Made by a program: the position numbers and the translations under genes
The notes under the pieces: generated by a model
What the model was told of the DNA's origin: nothing
Database searches by the model: none
Seen by the model: only the letters and a program-made list of their open reading frames with translations
NCBI GenBank assembly: GCA_025331565.1
Contig: JAFREQ010000030.1
Location: 7,810,501 to 7,874,500, forward strand
Length of the DNA: 64,000 nucleotides
DNA from: Holacanthus passer
Taxonomy: Eukaryota > Chordata > Actinopteri > Pomacanthidae
Reading direction: 5' to 3'
Part shown: piece after piece, positions 35,160 through 46,313 of the stretch
How the letters are laid out: the number at the start of each line of letters is the position of its first letter
Numbering within the stretch: the first letter of the stretch is position 1

Positions 35160-35990
35160 TGTATTTTTTACCTTTTGGGTGGTGATGGTATTATATCATG
35201 GTATTGGTTGTTTTTGGGGTTTTTGTATATTTTGTAAGGAGTCATGTAAATAAAGTTCACATAATAAATGGTTAACCCTAACATTAACCACTACTTGTCG
35301 TTTGCCTTGTATGGCGTGACTGCCTGAGTAATATCTTTCCATCTCTTCCTACTCTTGTCCTAAGGTGTCGCTGCAGTAAACGGTGCCTGCAGTGACAGCT
35401 GTGTAGTTTTGGGACGTGCTCCGCTGGCGCTGCTGATACCACTTGTGCTTGTTTTATCCTGGGTCGCTTCTTCATATTCACAGGTGTGCATGTTTTTTAA
35501 ATGATGAAACAAGTTGCTTGTGTTTCCTCCTCTTCCTGTCACAACACAGCGGCAGACCTTGCATATTGTTGAAGTTTGCTCTGTGTCGGATGTTTTAAGA
35601 CCAAGCCAGTTCCAAATAACAGAGGTGCCGCCTTCCTCTCCTGTGACCTTGGTCTCCCTGTTTGGTTCTGACACTCCACTCATGTCTTTTCAGTCAATAC
35701 AGGCTACAGTAATGACCTTTCTTCACCATATGTTTCACTAGTTGTCTCTTTATTGATAACTTAGCTTAACCTAGCATAAGCGTAGGCTATTTTAATGGCC
35801 ACCCCCTGCAACAAGATATATAATGTATAAAGACAAGTATTCAGACCACAACTGAACATTTGAAGAAAATAAAATCCCTTATGTTTTTATAATTAGGCTA
35901 TTATTGATTTATCACGGTATCGTGATATTCATGTCGTGGCACAACATCACACCGGTGATGACTATGACACCAGTATACCACCCAGTCCTA
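35160..35990 (-). mobile_element. Internally deleted hAT element carrying a BED-finger exon
   Basis: The right end (complement of 35920-35990) reads TAGGACTGGGTGGTATACTG and then ACGATACCGTGAT, matching the TAGGGCTGGGCGATA-type termini and ATCACGATA subterminal words of teleost hAT elements. The left end holds GGGTGGTGATGGTATTATAT (35179-35198), a plausible diverged partner. Only the transposase N-terminus (BED zinc finger and linker) lies between, so about 1.5 kb of catalytic sequence is missing. No 8-bp target duplication could be fixed. Confidence 0.55.
35284..35683 (-). pseudogene. hAT transposase N-terminus with BED zinc finger, broken
   Basis: From an ATG at 35683 the frame has SVIWNWLGLKTSDTEQTSTI, then CKVCRCVVTGRGGNTSNLFH and HLKNMHTCEYEE. 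CxxC followed by HLxxMH with a preceding aromatic W is the BED finger (DNA-binding) of ZBED-type hAT transposases. The frame ends near 35360 after QAPFTAATP. A shifted frame continues with KRWKDITQAVTPYKANDK, the conserved linker after the finger, before a stop near 35290. The RNase-H-like catalytic domain is absent. It is a transposon remnant, not a domesticated ZBED gene, because the frame is broken and hAT-like termini flank it. Confidence 0.75.
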
Positions 35991-38315
35991 TAGCCCTATA
36001 AGCCCCAGCCTTATCTTGTATTCTGTGTTGAAAATCAAATTGCATTATGGTTAGAAATCCTGATTACTCCCTGGGACAAGATTCAGATTATGGGAAAACT
36101 TACAATCCTACTCTTCAGTGAAGTTTCTGTACTCACCTCAAAATCAGTTTAAAAGTTTACTAGTTTTCACATATTAACTGTTACCCTGTTCTACAACAAA
36201 TGCTAGGGATGTTTTGGACACTATTTGCTTTTTGAGACTTGTGCAGGATGACTTAAGTAATAATATTGCTTAGTTCCAGTTAGTTGTTCGTGGAGATTTA
36301 AAAATTCTAAAGGTCTAAAGTGCTGATAGACCCTAGAGCCTGAAATTTTTAATAAACCCAACAATAGAAATGTGTTGGATAGACCAAACAACATATGTCC
36401 ACAGACTAAAACAAATGGAATAAAAAGAACAGATTGTATAATCAAATCCTATTCCAAAGGGTTCCTCTTGTGGGGAGCATCAATATGCTCAGCCAATTCC
36501 AATCTTGGAAATAGCCTAACACTAGGGCAGTAGCCAGGGCAAATACTTCTACTCTACATCTAATCTGTCTGATTTCTGCTTTCTGGCTCGTCATTCTCTG
36601 TCTCTTGATCTCTTCTCTCACAAGCTCAATCTCTGACACTAAACATCGTTGGGCAACTTAGAGAAATAATGTAGTTTGATGGTGATTTTCTAGAGTAAAA
36701 CAGTCAGCCATTCAGTGAAACCACAATGCTGAGAAGCATCTACATCTTACACAAGAAAAAAAATGCACAACGCACTTCACTGGCAATGTGAAATTTTCAG
36801 TCAGTTAGTTATTGTTTTTGCTTGCAGTGGATGGATTAACCACAGATGGTCTAAACGCATTTGTATGCTGTGAAAAAAAGCTCAGTTCATTTTTAAAAAT
36901 TGAGACTTTGTATGCTGGTGCAAGGCTAGCAGTTGTTCAAGCATAAGAAAATTGCACTCACTGAGTGCAAGGGTTCATTTTTCATTTCTCAAAATGAGGT
37001 ACCTTAGTCATTCTGATGCAAGTGCAGTGTACAGTCTATTTTGGCATTACACTGTAGATTTTAAAAGTGATCAGTGGAGCTGCTGTAATTGTGACACTGA
37101 GTCCTCCTCCTCCAGCCCCTTGTTTAGATTGTCAACAAAATTATGCATGTATTTTGGTCGCACCAACATGTTCTTGCTCCACAAGCACACATTTTGTGTA
37201 TATATTTGTGTTTGTGCCCATGTACACGTTCGAGGACAGTTATGATGTTTTAAATCTTTCACAGATTCAAAACATCAATAATGGCAGATTGTCAGATCAG
37301 TTTGTCTGTAAATTAGTGTAAGATTATATTCATCCACATGCATCATTGTTGAAATTGCTTAGCACGGACCAACACAGCACTTGCCTGATGACGTCACAAT
37401 ACGGTGCAGTACAACATTATATACTACTTACACATTAATGCATTAATATTAATGATCTAATAATATGTAATATTACTCTTGCAGGGGTGTTTTTGTAAAA
37501 ACAATACTTTAAATAACAACTCCATAATTCTTCTATTTTTACTTGCAGGAAATTTACCTGTAATGGAGTATTTTTTTTTACAATGTCTACTAATGATTAC
37601 TTAAGTTAATAATCTGAATACTTCTTCGACCACTGACCTCATTGTACTTTGTACATTGTAAAGCTCCATCAAGTGTTGGGCTTGTTTCTGCTGCCTCCAA
37701 CAATGGTAGGCTTGACCACAATGTTATGATAATCTCTTATGCAAATCTCTAGTTTGTGCATTCAGTGGGGAGTTCTTCACTAAATGCATTCACAGAGAAC
37801 ATTGCTATTTTTATTTTCACTGAAGAATTTTTGTGTCATGGGGTCTACATGCTCTATACCAGGCCAAAAACAGATTTTCAAAGTACTTGAATATGTGCTT
37901 CTTCGTCTTTCAATTTTCAATTATTTTTCATCACCTTGCTTTGATATGTTGTTGATGTCACATCACAAACAAACACACACACACACACTTAGGGTCTTCC
38001 CTGGGAACAGGCTCTTGGTGTTAATAGTCCTTACCTCCATCTGTTTGTCTGACTCAGGCCATGGAAGCTTTTCAGGCTGCAAAATACTAACCACCCCTGA
38101 ACAATCACACACACTGGGAGTCCAAGACTGAAAACCATCATTATCAACAGGCACTGTGATCATAATGACTCTTTAACCAATACGTTTAAGGTACATTAGC
38201 TATAGACTAAACAGTCACATGAAAAACGTGATTAAGCAAATTGTTCACTTTGTTCCTGCAGGTCTAAACACAAAGGTGGCTCCTCAGTAATACGCAGCAA
38301 ATGGAGTGATTTCAA
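35991..38315. other. Intergenic DNA, no gene recognised
   Basis: A short (CA)n run lies at 37970-37989. A plus-strand open frame of 115 codons (37784-38131) has no domain. AT-rich otherwise. Confidence 0.45.
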
Positions 38316-38580
38316 GGTGTCACAGTTTCTACCTGCCATAGTTCTGCTCTCACTCACCCCGCCTCTGCCTCACTTCACCTGCCAGCCACGCCCACCTCAT
38401 CAAATCACCTGGTACACAAATACACCTAGTCAGTATTTAAGCCACTCCAGTTCTCTATTGCATTGCCAGATTGTTCTTTGCCAATGCGAGACTTTCCAGC
38501 ATACCTGTCTGGACTGATTTCCTGTTGCTAGCCCTGCCCTTTGATTACCTGCCTGCCTGCCCTTGAAATGATTCAAAACA
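38316..38580 (+). repeat. Possible dispersed repeat (LTR- or promoter-like composition)
   Basis: Contains CGCCTCTGCCTCACTTCACC, GCCACGCCCACCTCATCAAA, CAGTATTTAAGCCACTCCAG (TATA-like), GATTGTTCTTTGCCAATGCG, CCAGCATACCTGTCTGGACT and GATTACCTGCCTGCCTGCCC. The order resembles a teleost retroelement leader I have seen repeatedly, but I cannot fix boundaries or family. Confidence 0.3.
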
Positions 38581-39748
38581 ATCACAAAAGAGAAAATCAT
38601 TTGAGGTGCTTACAACTTATAGTACATTATCACAAGAAATGATACTAGTAACTATATGTTTTTTAAAGTTTTCATCTTCAGTAGTAAGTGTGGCTGCATG
38701 CCGGTCTGACAGTGAGAGACGAAAAATGCCAAAAAGAAAAAGCAAACAAAACGAAGCAGAATAACATCAGCCATATAATTTATGGTATTTGTATTTAGAT
38801 ACAAAATGATACTTATTGTATATAATTATGTATAAAAGGTAGCTTGTCATATGCCCACAAGTGATGCTACCTTATTTATTTATTTATTATCTGGATCAAA
38901 TTATCCAGATAAGCCTGTAAGGCTTTCGAATGTGTTGAAATGACAAACCAACTAGTGAGGAAAAAAAAAGAAATCTTCACTGTCATTTCAGAAATTTCAA
39001 TTCTATTATCAAACTTGAATCTCCCATGCTCACTCAAAGCAGTATTTCACTTTGGCCTAGATTTCTAGAACTTGTGAATAGGAGCCCAGAGCCCACTTGC
39101 TGACACTCACACATACTGAGCATATAATGAGAGCACAAATAACAAATGAAAACTGTGAAAAAAAATGCACTGATGCGTGACTGTGGCTTTGGCTATGACT
39201 CTGGTAGGAATGAATGAAGGATGGGTACAGTTTTGATGCAAGACTGGAATCATCACTCACAATACTGAGGGCTGATAACAGATTTAAATAACTATTGCTG
39301 TGGAAACCACCATATATGAAGCAGCACAGTAGGACAGATGGAGGATGATGGACTGTTGTACCATAGTTGCCTTTGCAATATTTTTGCAAGATGGAGGACT
39401 ATTAACAGCACCAAGTGTTGGTCTGGGAGACCAGTAGCACATCAAGATGGCTGTTTATCCATTTTGGCATCCTTGGCTAAACGTCTGTCTATTTGGAGTC
39501 CTTGGCATGAAGACATTTCAGAAGTTGTGTTAATGCTGCAGCCTGTTCTGTGAAGTGCCTGTGGATGAAAGTGTTTTTTGATAAAAGGCATGCTGTGCCT
39601 GTGAAGTAGGCTAGTTAGCAGTTAGCCAGCATACTGGCTCAGTGTGTTCCCAGTTACCATAACCTGCTAGCTCAGTATGTCTCCTTCAACACCTTGACTC
39701 TGTGTTAATTGGGACATACCCCCCATAGTTTGACCCTCAAGGGGAGCC

Positions 39749-39796
<48 letters not shown>

Positions 39797-41622
39797 TGTA
39801 TGAATCAATGAAGGAGCACAGAAAGAGACATGGTGTTTACTTCAATTTTTTCTCGTCTGATTGCTTTCCCCACATAACCATGGCTAATTGTGATTATTGA
39901 TGTAAATATTATGAAGTATGTATGAAGCATGCTAGGATTTGGCCACGAGAACCAAAGGTTACTTGACCTAGAGAGAAGTTCCATACTGTTGTCACTGTGC
40001 TAGTGTTTCCAAGGAAGTGTTCCTGCTGTTTTTTGAACCCTAAGCCAAGCAATGCTATTGCATCTATGTGTGCATGTGAGTGTGTGTTTTGTGCGTGTGG
40101 CATCATTTATTAATGTTCTTGCATCCTTGAACCAATTTCTTCTCAGAAGCAGACGTCCTGCTGGGTATCACACACCCTCCCATGTCCTTGGCGAAGGTAG
40201 TTCAATACTTCTCTCCTCTCCTGTTTAAACCCTTCTTAAACCTTTTTAAAGTTGTTTGTCATTGACTCTTGACTCTCTTGAAGTTAAAAATCTGTATGTA
40301 AAAATATTAATATGTATTCCAGTAGTGATGTGTACACTTGAAGTTTATGTGTTTAAACCTGATTGGTATTTGTGTGTGGATTGGAACCCATGTTTGCAAG
40401 TACCCAATAATACCTAATACACATTTGTGACCATTTTGAGTCCAGTTTCTTTTATAAATACATAAATCTCATGAAGATTATACAGTAAACACAGAGTTAA
40501 TATTTAGCTCTCACTCACTGTTAAGCTCCACCAAACAAATTGATGAAAGAAAGTGACATGCATTTTTGCTATCTCATCTTTGAATAGCAAAAGCCAAAGG
40601 AAGCACACCAAGTCACATTTTGTTTTGGTTTGTTTTTAGAAAGCAGGGGAACAGAAAGGAAAGTAAGAAATACAAACCCACAGCTAGAAACTGAGAGGAC
40701 AACAAACAAACAAAAAGACTACGATATAAAAGCAGACTAAGTTCCTCAGGATGGTCTACCAAAGTCTAGGGGTTGTGAGTGGGAAAAAGAGATCACCTCC
40801 AGTTTTCAATCTACACTTGACTGTCAAAAGTATGTTTTAATGATCCTTGAATCTGGCATCATTAAAGTAGCACTCTTATCATGTATAGACCCGAACGAAG
40901 AATGGAAATGAATTCACTCGAACTGTGAGCCAATGTCATTAAAGTATACTTCACACTGTATGTGGGAGCAACTAACATTTTCCATGTGGCCAATCTGCAA
41001 TCATGACAGAGTGTGATCATAAAGTGCTGAGCATTTGCATAGGTTTTGGTATGTTAAAACATTTTACAACATGATCTGATGTCATCTTTTAGCTATTGTA
41101 TTGCTTACATTGCACGTTGAAATTTTAAGATATAAAAATCTTATATATAAATCAGAGCTACTGAATAGAAATATAGATTGTTAAACGTTAAATATAATCA
41201 TCGTGGTGTAAACAGTTAATGTATGAAAACATAAGAAGGAATAAAAGAGAAAAAGAGGAAAGAAGGAAAAAAATAAGGACAGGAAATATTATAGCAGGAT
41301 CACGAAACTAATAGAGCTGTATTATGCAAAAAATCAAATGGATGTTGTGGATAAAAATCCAATAACACAGATATTAAGTGGATATGAAAATATAATAAAA
41401 AAAACAATGTGAATGGCTCCTGTTTGTGTAAACAGGACTGACAGCTCTGTGTGGGTGTGCATGTCTGCAAGTGTAGAAGGGGGGTAGGTTGTTATCAAAA
41501 CAGAAAGGTGGCAAGATGAATTTAAGCCATCAAAATTTCAACTACACATTGACAAGTAAATCACTGAAGCACTTCTACATTTTTAACATTAACATTTTAA
41601 CATTAAAATTAATGGTCTTATC
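38581..41622. other. Intergenic DNA with one long GT array
   Basis: A pure (GT)n array of about 20 units lies at 39753-39793 and a TTTA run at 38873-38888. No gene, LINE or transposon motif was found. The left target duplication CAGTG of the LTR element (41623-41627) follows. Confidence 0.45.
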
Positions 41623-41627
41623 CAGTG

Positions 41628-41946
41628 TGTTAGCAAGCGGGACCAAAACAATGACATGAATGAATTAACTAAGGTAACACAAAACTCATTCAATAAACAA
41701 TGACGAAACTTAACAATTACTTGTGTGTATGTTTTACTTTAACCAGAAATGTAGATTGTATCTGAACTTTAACTAAACCTAATGCAAACACAAACAAATC
41801 CGGGATAGCCTGTATTTGCTGGTTACACATGAATGATGGAAATGTGGCTAAAGTGAACAATTAACAAGCAAGGTTAAATTAGTGTAAGATATGAAATTGA
41901 TGAAAACAAATGGGACAAATGGTGTGTTCTCACCCACTTTGTCACA
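41628..41946 (-). repeat. 3' LTR, internally deleted (319 bp)
   Basis: Starts (plus strand) TGTTAGCAAGCGGGACCAAA, equal to the first 20 bp of the other LTR with two changes, then jumps to ACAATGACATGAATGAATTA, which in the 5' LTR lies more than 1 kb further on. The missing part corresponds to about 45739-46793 and includes the TATA-like words and the minus-strand AATAAA signal. The junction falls in a shared AAA. Confidence 0.9.
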
Positions 41947-41948
41947 CA

Positions 41949-41959
41949 CCCTCCCCCTT
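41949..41959 (-). other. Polypurine tract of the LTR element
   Basis: The minus strand reads AAGGGGGAGGG three bases before the 3' LTR start TGTGACAAAG. This is the usual place for the plus-strand DNA primer. Confidence 0.85.
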
Positions 41960-41979
41960 AAGACGGTTACTCCTCAGAG

Positions 41980-43494
41980 TCACAGGCACAGGAAGTCGGC
42001 GATGTTATTCTTGTGCCCTGAGAACGAAAACTGGACCTGAAAACGATAAGGCTGGAGAGACAAGTCCCATCTGGTAATTCTAGCATTAGTGTCTTTCATT
42101 TTGTGAATCCACTGCAATGCCCGGTGATCAGTCTCAAGCACAAACTCTTTGCCAATGAGGTAATATTTAAAGGTGTCTCAAGCCCATTTAATGGCCAGAG
42201 CTTCCTTTTCAACTGTTGAGTACCTCATTTCCCTTGGGAAGAGTTTTCGGCTGATGTACTGCACAGGAAACTGGTTGCCATCCTCTCCTTGCAGTAAAAC
42301 AGCTCTGAGACCCACTCCGGACGCATCTGTCTGTACTGTAAAGGGCAGACTGAAATCTGGACATTGCACAACAGGTTCTTGACACAGACAGCTTTTCAAC
42401 TCATTGAAAGAATTCTCACTTTCTTGAGTCCACTTAACCTTTACTGGGCTGGCTTTGCGAGTCATGTCAGTTAGCACAGCAGATCTTGAAGAGAAGTTGG
42501 GGATGAGTCGGCGATACCAGCCTACTAACCCCAAGAATGACCGTAACCTCCTCTTGGTGTTAGGCAGTGGCGAAGCTGCAATCGCTTCCACTTTTCCTAC
42601 CTGTGGACGGATGCTTCCACCACCAATCACATACCCCAGGTACTGAACCTCATCCTTGGCAATGTGACACTTCTTAGCATTGATGGCAAGACTGGCAGCT
42701 CGGATACGTTGAAAGACATCAGCGAGATGTTGCACATGCTCCTCCCAAGTCCGGCTAAAGATCACAATGTCATCGATGTAGGCCGCTGCATAGTCCTCCG
42801 CTCCACTCTGTACCTCATCCACTAACATCTGAAACATTGCTGGGGCTCCATGCAAACCAAAGGGCATCACTCTGAATCTGAACAGGCCACTGGGAACTCC
42901 GAATGTTGTCAAATCCTTTGAAGTTTCTGCTAGAGGCACTTGCCAGTACCCTTTGCAAAGGTCAAGGGTCGTCAGGAAGTTGGCATTTCCCAAGCGCTCA
43001 ATCAGTTCATCAACCCTTGGCATAGGGTAGAGGTCAAAGGCCGGCACAGCATTCAATTTTGAAAAGTTGACACAAAATCTCAGGGTGGGGTCATCTTTCT
43101 TTGGAACCAACACCACAGGGCTACACCACTCACTGTGAGAAGGCTAGATGATTTCTGTAGCCGACATATCCTCAACCTCTTTCTTCAGTTCAGGAACCAG
43201 TTTGGCTGGAATTTGGCAGGTAGTGTCCCTGATTGGTTGCTGCTCTGGTGAATGCAGACGTTCAATGGGGTGTGTACAACCTGGCTTCAGACTAAACAGC
43301 TCTTTTGCCATGTTCATATGTGACTGGACCGGTCTTCTTACTAATTGTATATGGTCCCTGCTACTTGGCAAGAAGCCCACTGTCGGATGTTGGTAGCAAA
43401 AGGAGAACCTTTTGGTCCTCCTGGAAAACCATTCTCCTTGAAGCTTTGTCATAACTCTGCTTCTGTCGCTGCTGCGCTTGAGCCAGATTGTCAT
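41980..43494 (-). pseudogene. Reverse transcriptase and RNase H of the LTR element (two in-frame stops)
   Basis: One continuous frame with stops at 43144-43146 (TAG) and 42178-42180 (TGA), ending at TGA 41980-41982. RT fingers: ELKKEVEDM, SEWCSPVVLVPKKD; palm: DLYPMPRVDEL, TTLDLCKGYWQVPL, FGLHGAPAMFQ and the catalytic YIDDIVIFS, all intact. Thumb/connection: YLGYVIGGGSIRPQ, FLGLVGWYRRLIPNFS. RNase H: FTVQTDASGVGL (first Asp), YSTVEKEALAIKWA (Glu), LETDHRALQWIHKMKDTNAR (Asp), then NNIADFL at the end. It copies element RNA to DNA and removes the RNA strand. The upstream linker between integrase and RT is shortened. RT/RH is the last gene before the PPT, confirming the IN-RT order. Confidence 0.92.
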
Positions 43495-44404
43495 TAGTGA
43501 GTTCTTGAAACTGGGCTAGTCTATCTCTCATTTTCAGAACATAGGAGAGCTCACTGCACTGTTGTTGTGGCTTTGGACCCTCCCAGGCCTCCTTCAAAAC
43601 ATCCATTGGACCCCTCATTGAATGTCCATACAGCAGCTGAAAAGGTGAAAATCCAGTTGATGCTTGAGGGACTTCTCTGTATGCAAACATCAAGAATGGC
43701 AACCACTGATCCCAGTCTGATCCTGAGTCATTCACAAACTTTCTCAGCATGGACTTGAGGGTCTTGTTAAAGTGCTCAACAAGGCCATCTGTTTGTGGGT
43801 GATAGGGACTGGTCTTTACACCATGAATTCCCAGCAAGCTGTACACTTCTTTCAGCAGGCAGGAAGTAAAGTTTGTTCGTTGGTCAGTGATGATTTCCCT
43901 TGGAATGCCGACTCTGGAGAACAGCTGAATGAGGCAGTTGACAATCTTGCGGGCTTTGATTTTCTTCAATGGGAAGGCCTCAGGATACCTTGTGGCATAG
44001 TCACAGACTACTAGTATATACCTGTGGCCTGCACTACTCCTTTCTAGTGGCCCTACAATGTCCATGGCAATGCGGGAGAAGGGCGTACTAATGATGGGCA
44101 TGTTAATAAGGGGAGCCCTATCGACTTTCCTGCCTGGAGCTGTCAACTGACACTCTGGATAAGCCTGACAATATTTCACTGTGTCTGCATACTGCTGGGG
44201 CCAGTAGAAGCGTGGAACCATCCTAGAAAATGTTTTTGCTTGTCCTAAGTGACCTGCCCATGGAATAGAATGACTCAGGCTAAGGATTGTGGGCCTCAAA
44301 CTCTTGGGAACAACTAGCTGATTACCAATCTGGCTACGGCGATACAATCTGTCTTCCTTAACCACAAATTCTTCCTTTCCCCTCCCTGTGACTTGGGTTG
44401 ACAT
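43361..44404 (-). pseudogene. Integrase of the LTR element (open 347-codon frame)
   Basis: The N-terminal zinc region reads HSIPWAGHLGQAKTFSRMV, then FYWPQQYADTVKYCQAYPEC; the second CxxC is damaged (CQAYPEC instead of a close Cys pair). The core has all three catalytic acidic residues: AMDIVGPLERSS (D), REIITDQRTNFTS (D) and PQTDGLVEHFNKTLKSML (E, 35-residue-type spacing). Then comes the conserved MFAYREVPQASTGFSPFQLL and LYGHSMRGP. The C-terminal LLLLPTSDSGLLAK ends at a stop (TAG) where related elements continue with WQGP. Integrase inserts the DNA copy and made the 5-bp target duplications. It is frameshifted from protease upstream and overlaps the start of the RT frame. Confidence 0.92.
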
Positions 44405-44417
44405 TTAGAAAACAAAG

Positions 44418-45125
44418 TTACAAGTGTGGTGTCCTCTCTCTGTAGCTTAGCAATGTCACAAGGAATAAAAAAAGGTCAGGATCTAAAGGCCTGGATACCT
44501 GCTCTGCTACTTTTGTTACCCTTACTCTGTCCTGTCTCCTCTGTGTCTTACGTTTCCTTTCCTGGCACCGGCTAGTATATTCAACACAAGGCACCTCCTC
44601 ATTTACAAATGGCAGCTCCTCCCACCCCACTTTTGAGCAATCCTGTTTCTGCTGGCTCTTGGACCTTGTGACAGTAAGCAGGTTTTTACTAGGATAGCTA
44701 GCCTTAGCCTCACAGGACTGCTTGGCTATCAACTCAGCAAGGACAGGGAGATCACAACCTAGCAGAACCTGATAGGGGAGTTGTTCAAATACCCCTACTG
44801 AAAGGACCTGACCTTCAACCTGGATAACTACTTCAGCTACCTTGTCCCCATGAATACAGAAAACATCAACTGTCCCTCCACAGAAAATAACATCCCTAAG
44901 GAGACTATTCTGTCTGATTAGGGCGCAATTACTTCCTGAATCAAGAAGCGCTACACAGGGTCTATCATCTATTAATACCCCTACTGTAAGCTCCTCTTGG
45001 CGACCTTCTAATACCTCATCCCTGACGAACTCGCTGACTGGTGACTGGGGAGCAAAACACATGTAGTTTTTGCTAACATGTACTTTAGGGCACTCTGCTT
45101 TAAAATGACCTGTCTGGCCACACAC
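44418..45125 (-). pseudogene. CCHC knuckle end and aspartic protease of the LTR element
   Basis: Begins with VCGQTGHFKAECP, a zinc knuckle with its first Cys lost (upstream codons read SH after a stop), so the nucleocapsid end of gag runs into protease here. The protease active site is VALLDSGSNCALIR (DSG), followed by FCIHGDKVAEVVIQVEGQVL and LPYQVLLGCDLPVLAEL, where the ILGxD-like motif closes the fold. Retroviral-type proteases work as dimers to cut Gag and Pol. The frame stops at 44418; integrase resumes in another frame, so Pol is split. Confidence 0.85.
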
Positions 45126-45672
45126 ATGACTTTATTTGAGCTTTATTTCTAGGCTCAAATTTAGCTGAATTTGAGGGAAGGGGGCTATGTCTTGTACTCC
45201 TGGCTCTAAACTCATTCCCACCAACAGGCTTACCCAATGGAGTGGGTGGGCGGGACCTGGCTGGAAGATAGTCTTTCGATGGTCGGCAGGCTGCCAGGAA
45301 AGCTTCTGCTATTTCTGCTGCTTCTTTGGAAGTCTTTGGGTTCCGCTCTTTAATCTAAAATAGAGGGTGGCATTGGCTGCTGAACATTCCATTGGCCGTT
45401 GGCAATCCTGGCTCCTGTTGTACCTCCTGTTGGAGCTGGGCAAACTGGTGCTGGATATGCTTCCATCTCTCCACCTGTTGTGAGCACTCCTGGTCCACCC
45501 TGGCATCTCAATCGGCCTGCTGTTGCATCAAACATCGCAGAAGACTTGAAAGCTCAGCCATGCTTTCCTTCCCCTGGGGTTGACCACTTGCTGCCCCCTG
45601 CTGGTCGCTGAGATCTACAGACACTTCTGGAGAGTGCTCAGTTGTTGGGGGTTTCTTTGGTCGAGTCGACAT
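45126..45672 (-). pseudogene. gag remnant with most of the capsid deleted
   Basis: ATG at 45672 gives STRPKKPPTTEHSPEVSVDL, then ELSSLLRCLMQQQAD and a stop (45508-45510). The same frame continues with a Q-rich coiled-coil-like piece (QVERWKHIQHQFAQLQQEVQ), a second stop, then NPKTSKEAAEIAEAFLAACR, the segment that normally follows capsid, and a basic RPPTPLGKPVGGN linker. About 180 codons remain against roughly twice that or more expected, and the central capsid helices are missing. The frame shifts at the zinc knuckle near 45125. Confidence 0.75.
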
Positions 45673-45700
45673 TTCTTCACTGCCTCCTACTGGCCTGGAC

Positions 45701-45718
45701 CCCACCACTGCCACCAAA
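45701..45718 (-). other. Primer-binding site of the LTR element
   Basis: Directly after the 5' LTR the minus strand reads TTTGGTGGCAGTGGTGGG. A TGG start next to the LTR is standard for a tRNA-primed PBS. I cannot name the tRNA with confidence. Confidence 0.65.
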
Positions 45719-45984
45719 TGTTAGGAAGTGGGACCAAAGTGGCTAGAAATATGGTAGGAGGCAGGTGAAGGAGACGTGGTCCAGGTACAAAAAAGGTGTT
45801 TATTTACAAAAAGTGGTACCATGCTACACGTGTACTGAAAATATGCACAAACAAACAAAAAAACAAATAAACAGTTAACTTGGCTTAACTGAACAAAGCT
45901 CATCTCATATGAACTCAAATTAATGTAGCATCAAGTGCACACAGCTACACTGATGCCCAACCCCCAACAGTCAAAGACCAACTG

Positions 45985-46012
45985 CTTAAATAGACTCCTG
46001 TCAACAGGAGTC
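45985..46012 (-). promoter_or_regulatory. LTR promoter candidate: palindrome next to a TATA-like box
   Basis: A perfect inverted repeat, GACTCCTGT-CA-ACAGGAGTC (45993-46012), sits immediately upstream, in the minus sense, of TATTTAAG. This is a plausible core promoter with a dimeric-factor site. Position relative to the AATAAA at 45799 fits the R region. Confidence 0.45.
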
Positions 46013-46218
46013 AATCTAGGCAGCTCCATCAGCACAGGTACATCCAAATACTTCCCCTAAAAGCAGGTAAGTAACACGGTCATTTTGACAACACACTTCA
46101 TACTCAAAACACTACTAAATAATGTACCTCTATAACCATGCTTACATAAATAACCTTTAACATCAATAATTCATTTAAACTAAATTTACCTCCCACCCCT
46201 CATACTTGGTTTCACCTA

Positions 46219-46253
46219 GTGACATCACTGGTGATGTCACCCAAGGTATAAAT
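46219..46253. promoter_or_regulatory. CRE-like palindrome next to TATAAATA in the 5' LTR
   Basis: GTGACATCAC-TG-GTGATGTCAC (46219-46240) is a perfect 10-bp inverted repeat containing two TGACATCA CRE-like cores. TATAAATA (46246-46253, plus strand) follows after 5 bp. The arrangement reads as a plus-strand (antisense to the element) promoter, though TATTTATA also reads on the minus strand. Confidence 0.35.
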
Positions 46254-46313
46254 ACAGGGGATGATGGACTCCACCCTCCTTTTGTCCCTGGAACACATGG
46301 TGGGTAAGGTAAG

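Noticed and set aside
35284..35683. Domesticated ZBED gene
   Set aside because: The frame breaks right after the BED finger, the catalytic region is absent, and hAT-like termini flank it.
43567..45768. Plus-strand open frames of 60-80 codons across the LTR element
   Set aside because: They are shadows of the minus-strand integrase, protease and gag remnants.
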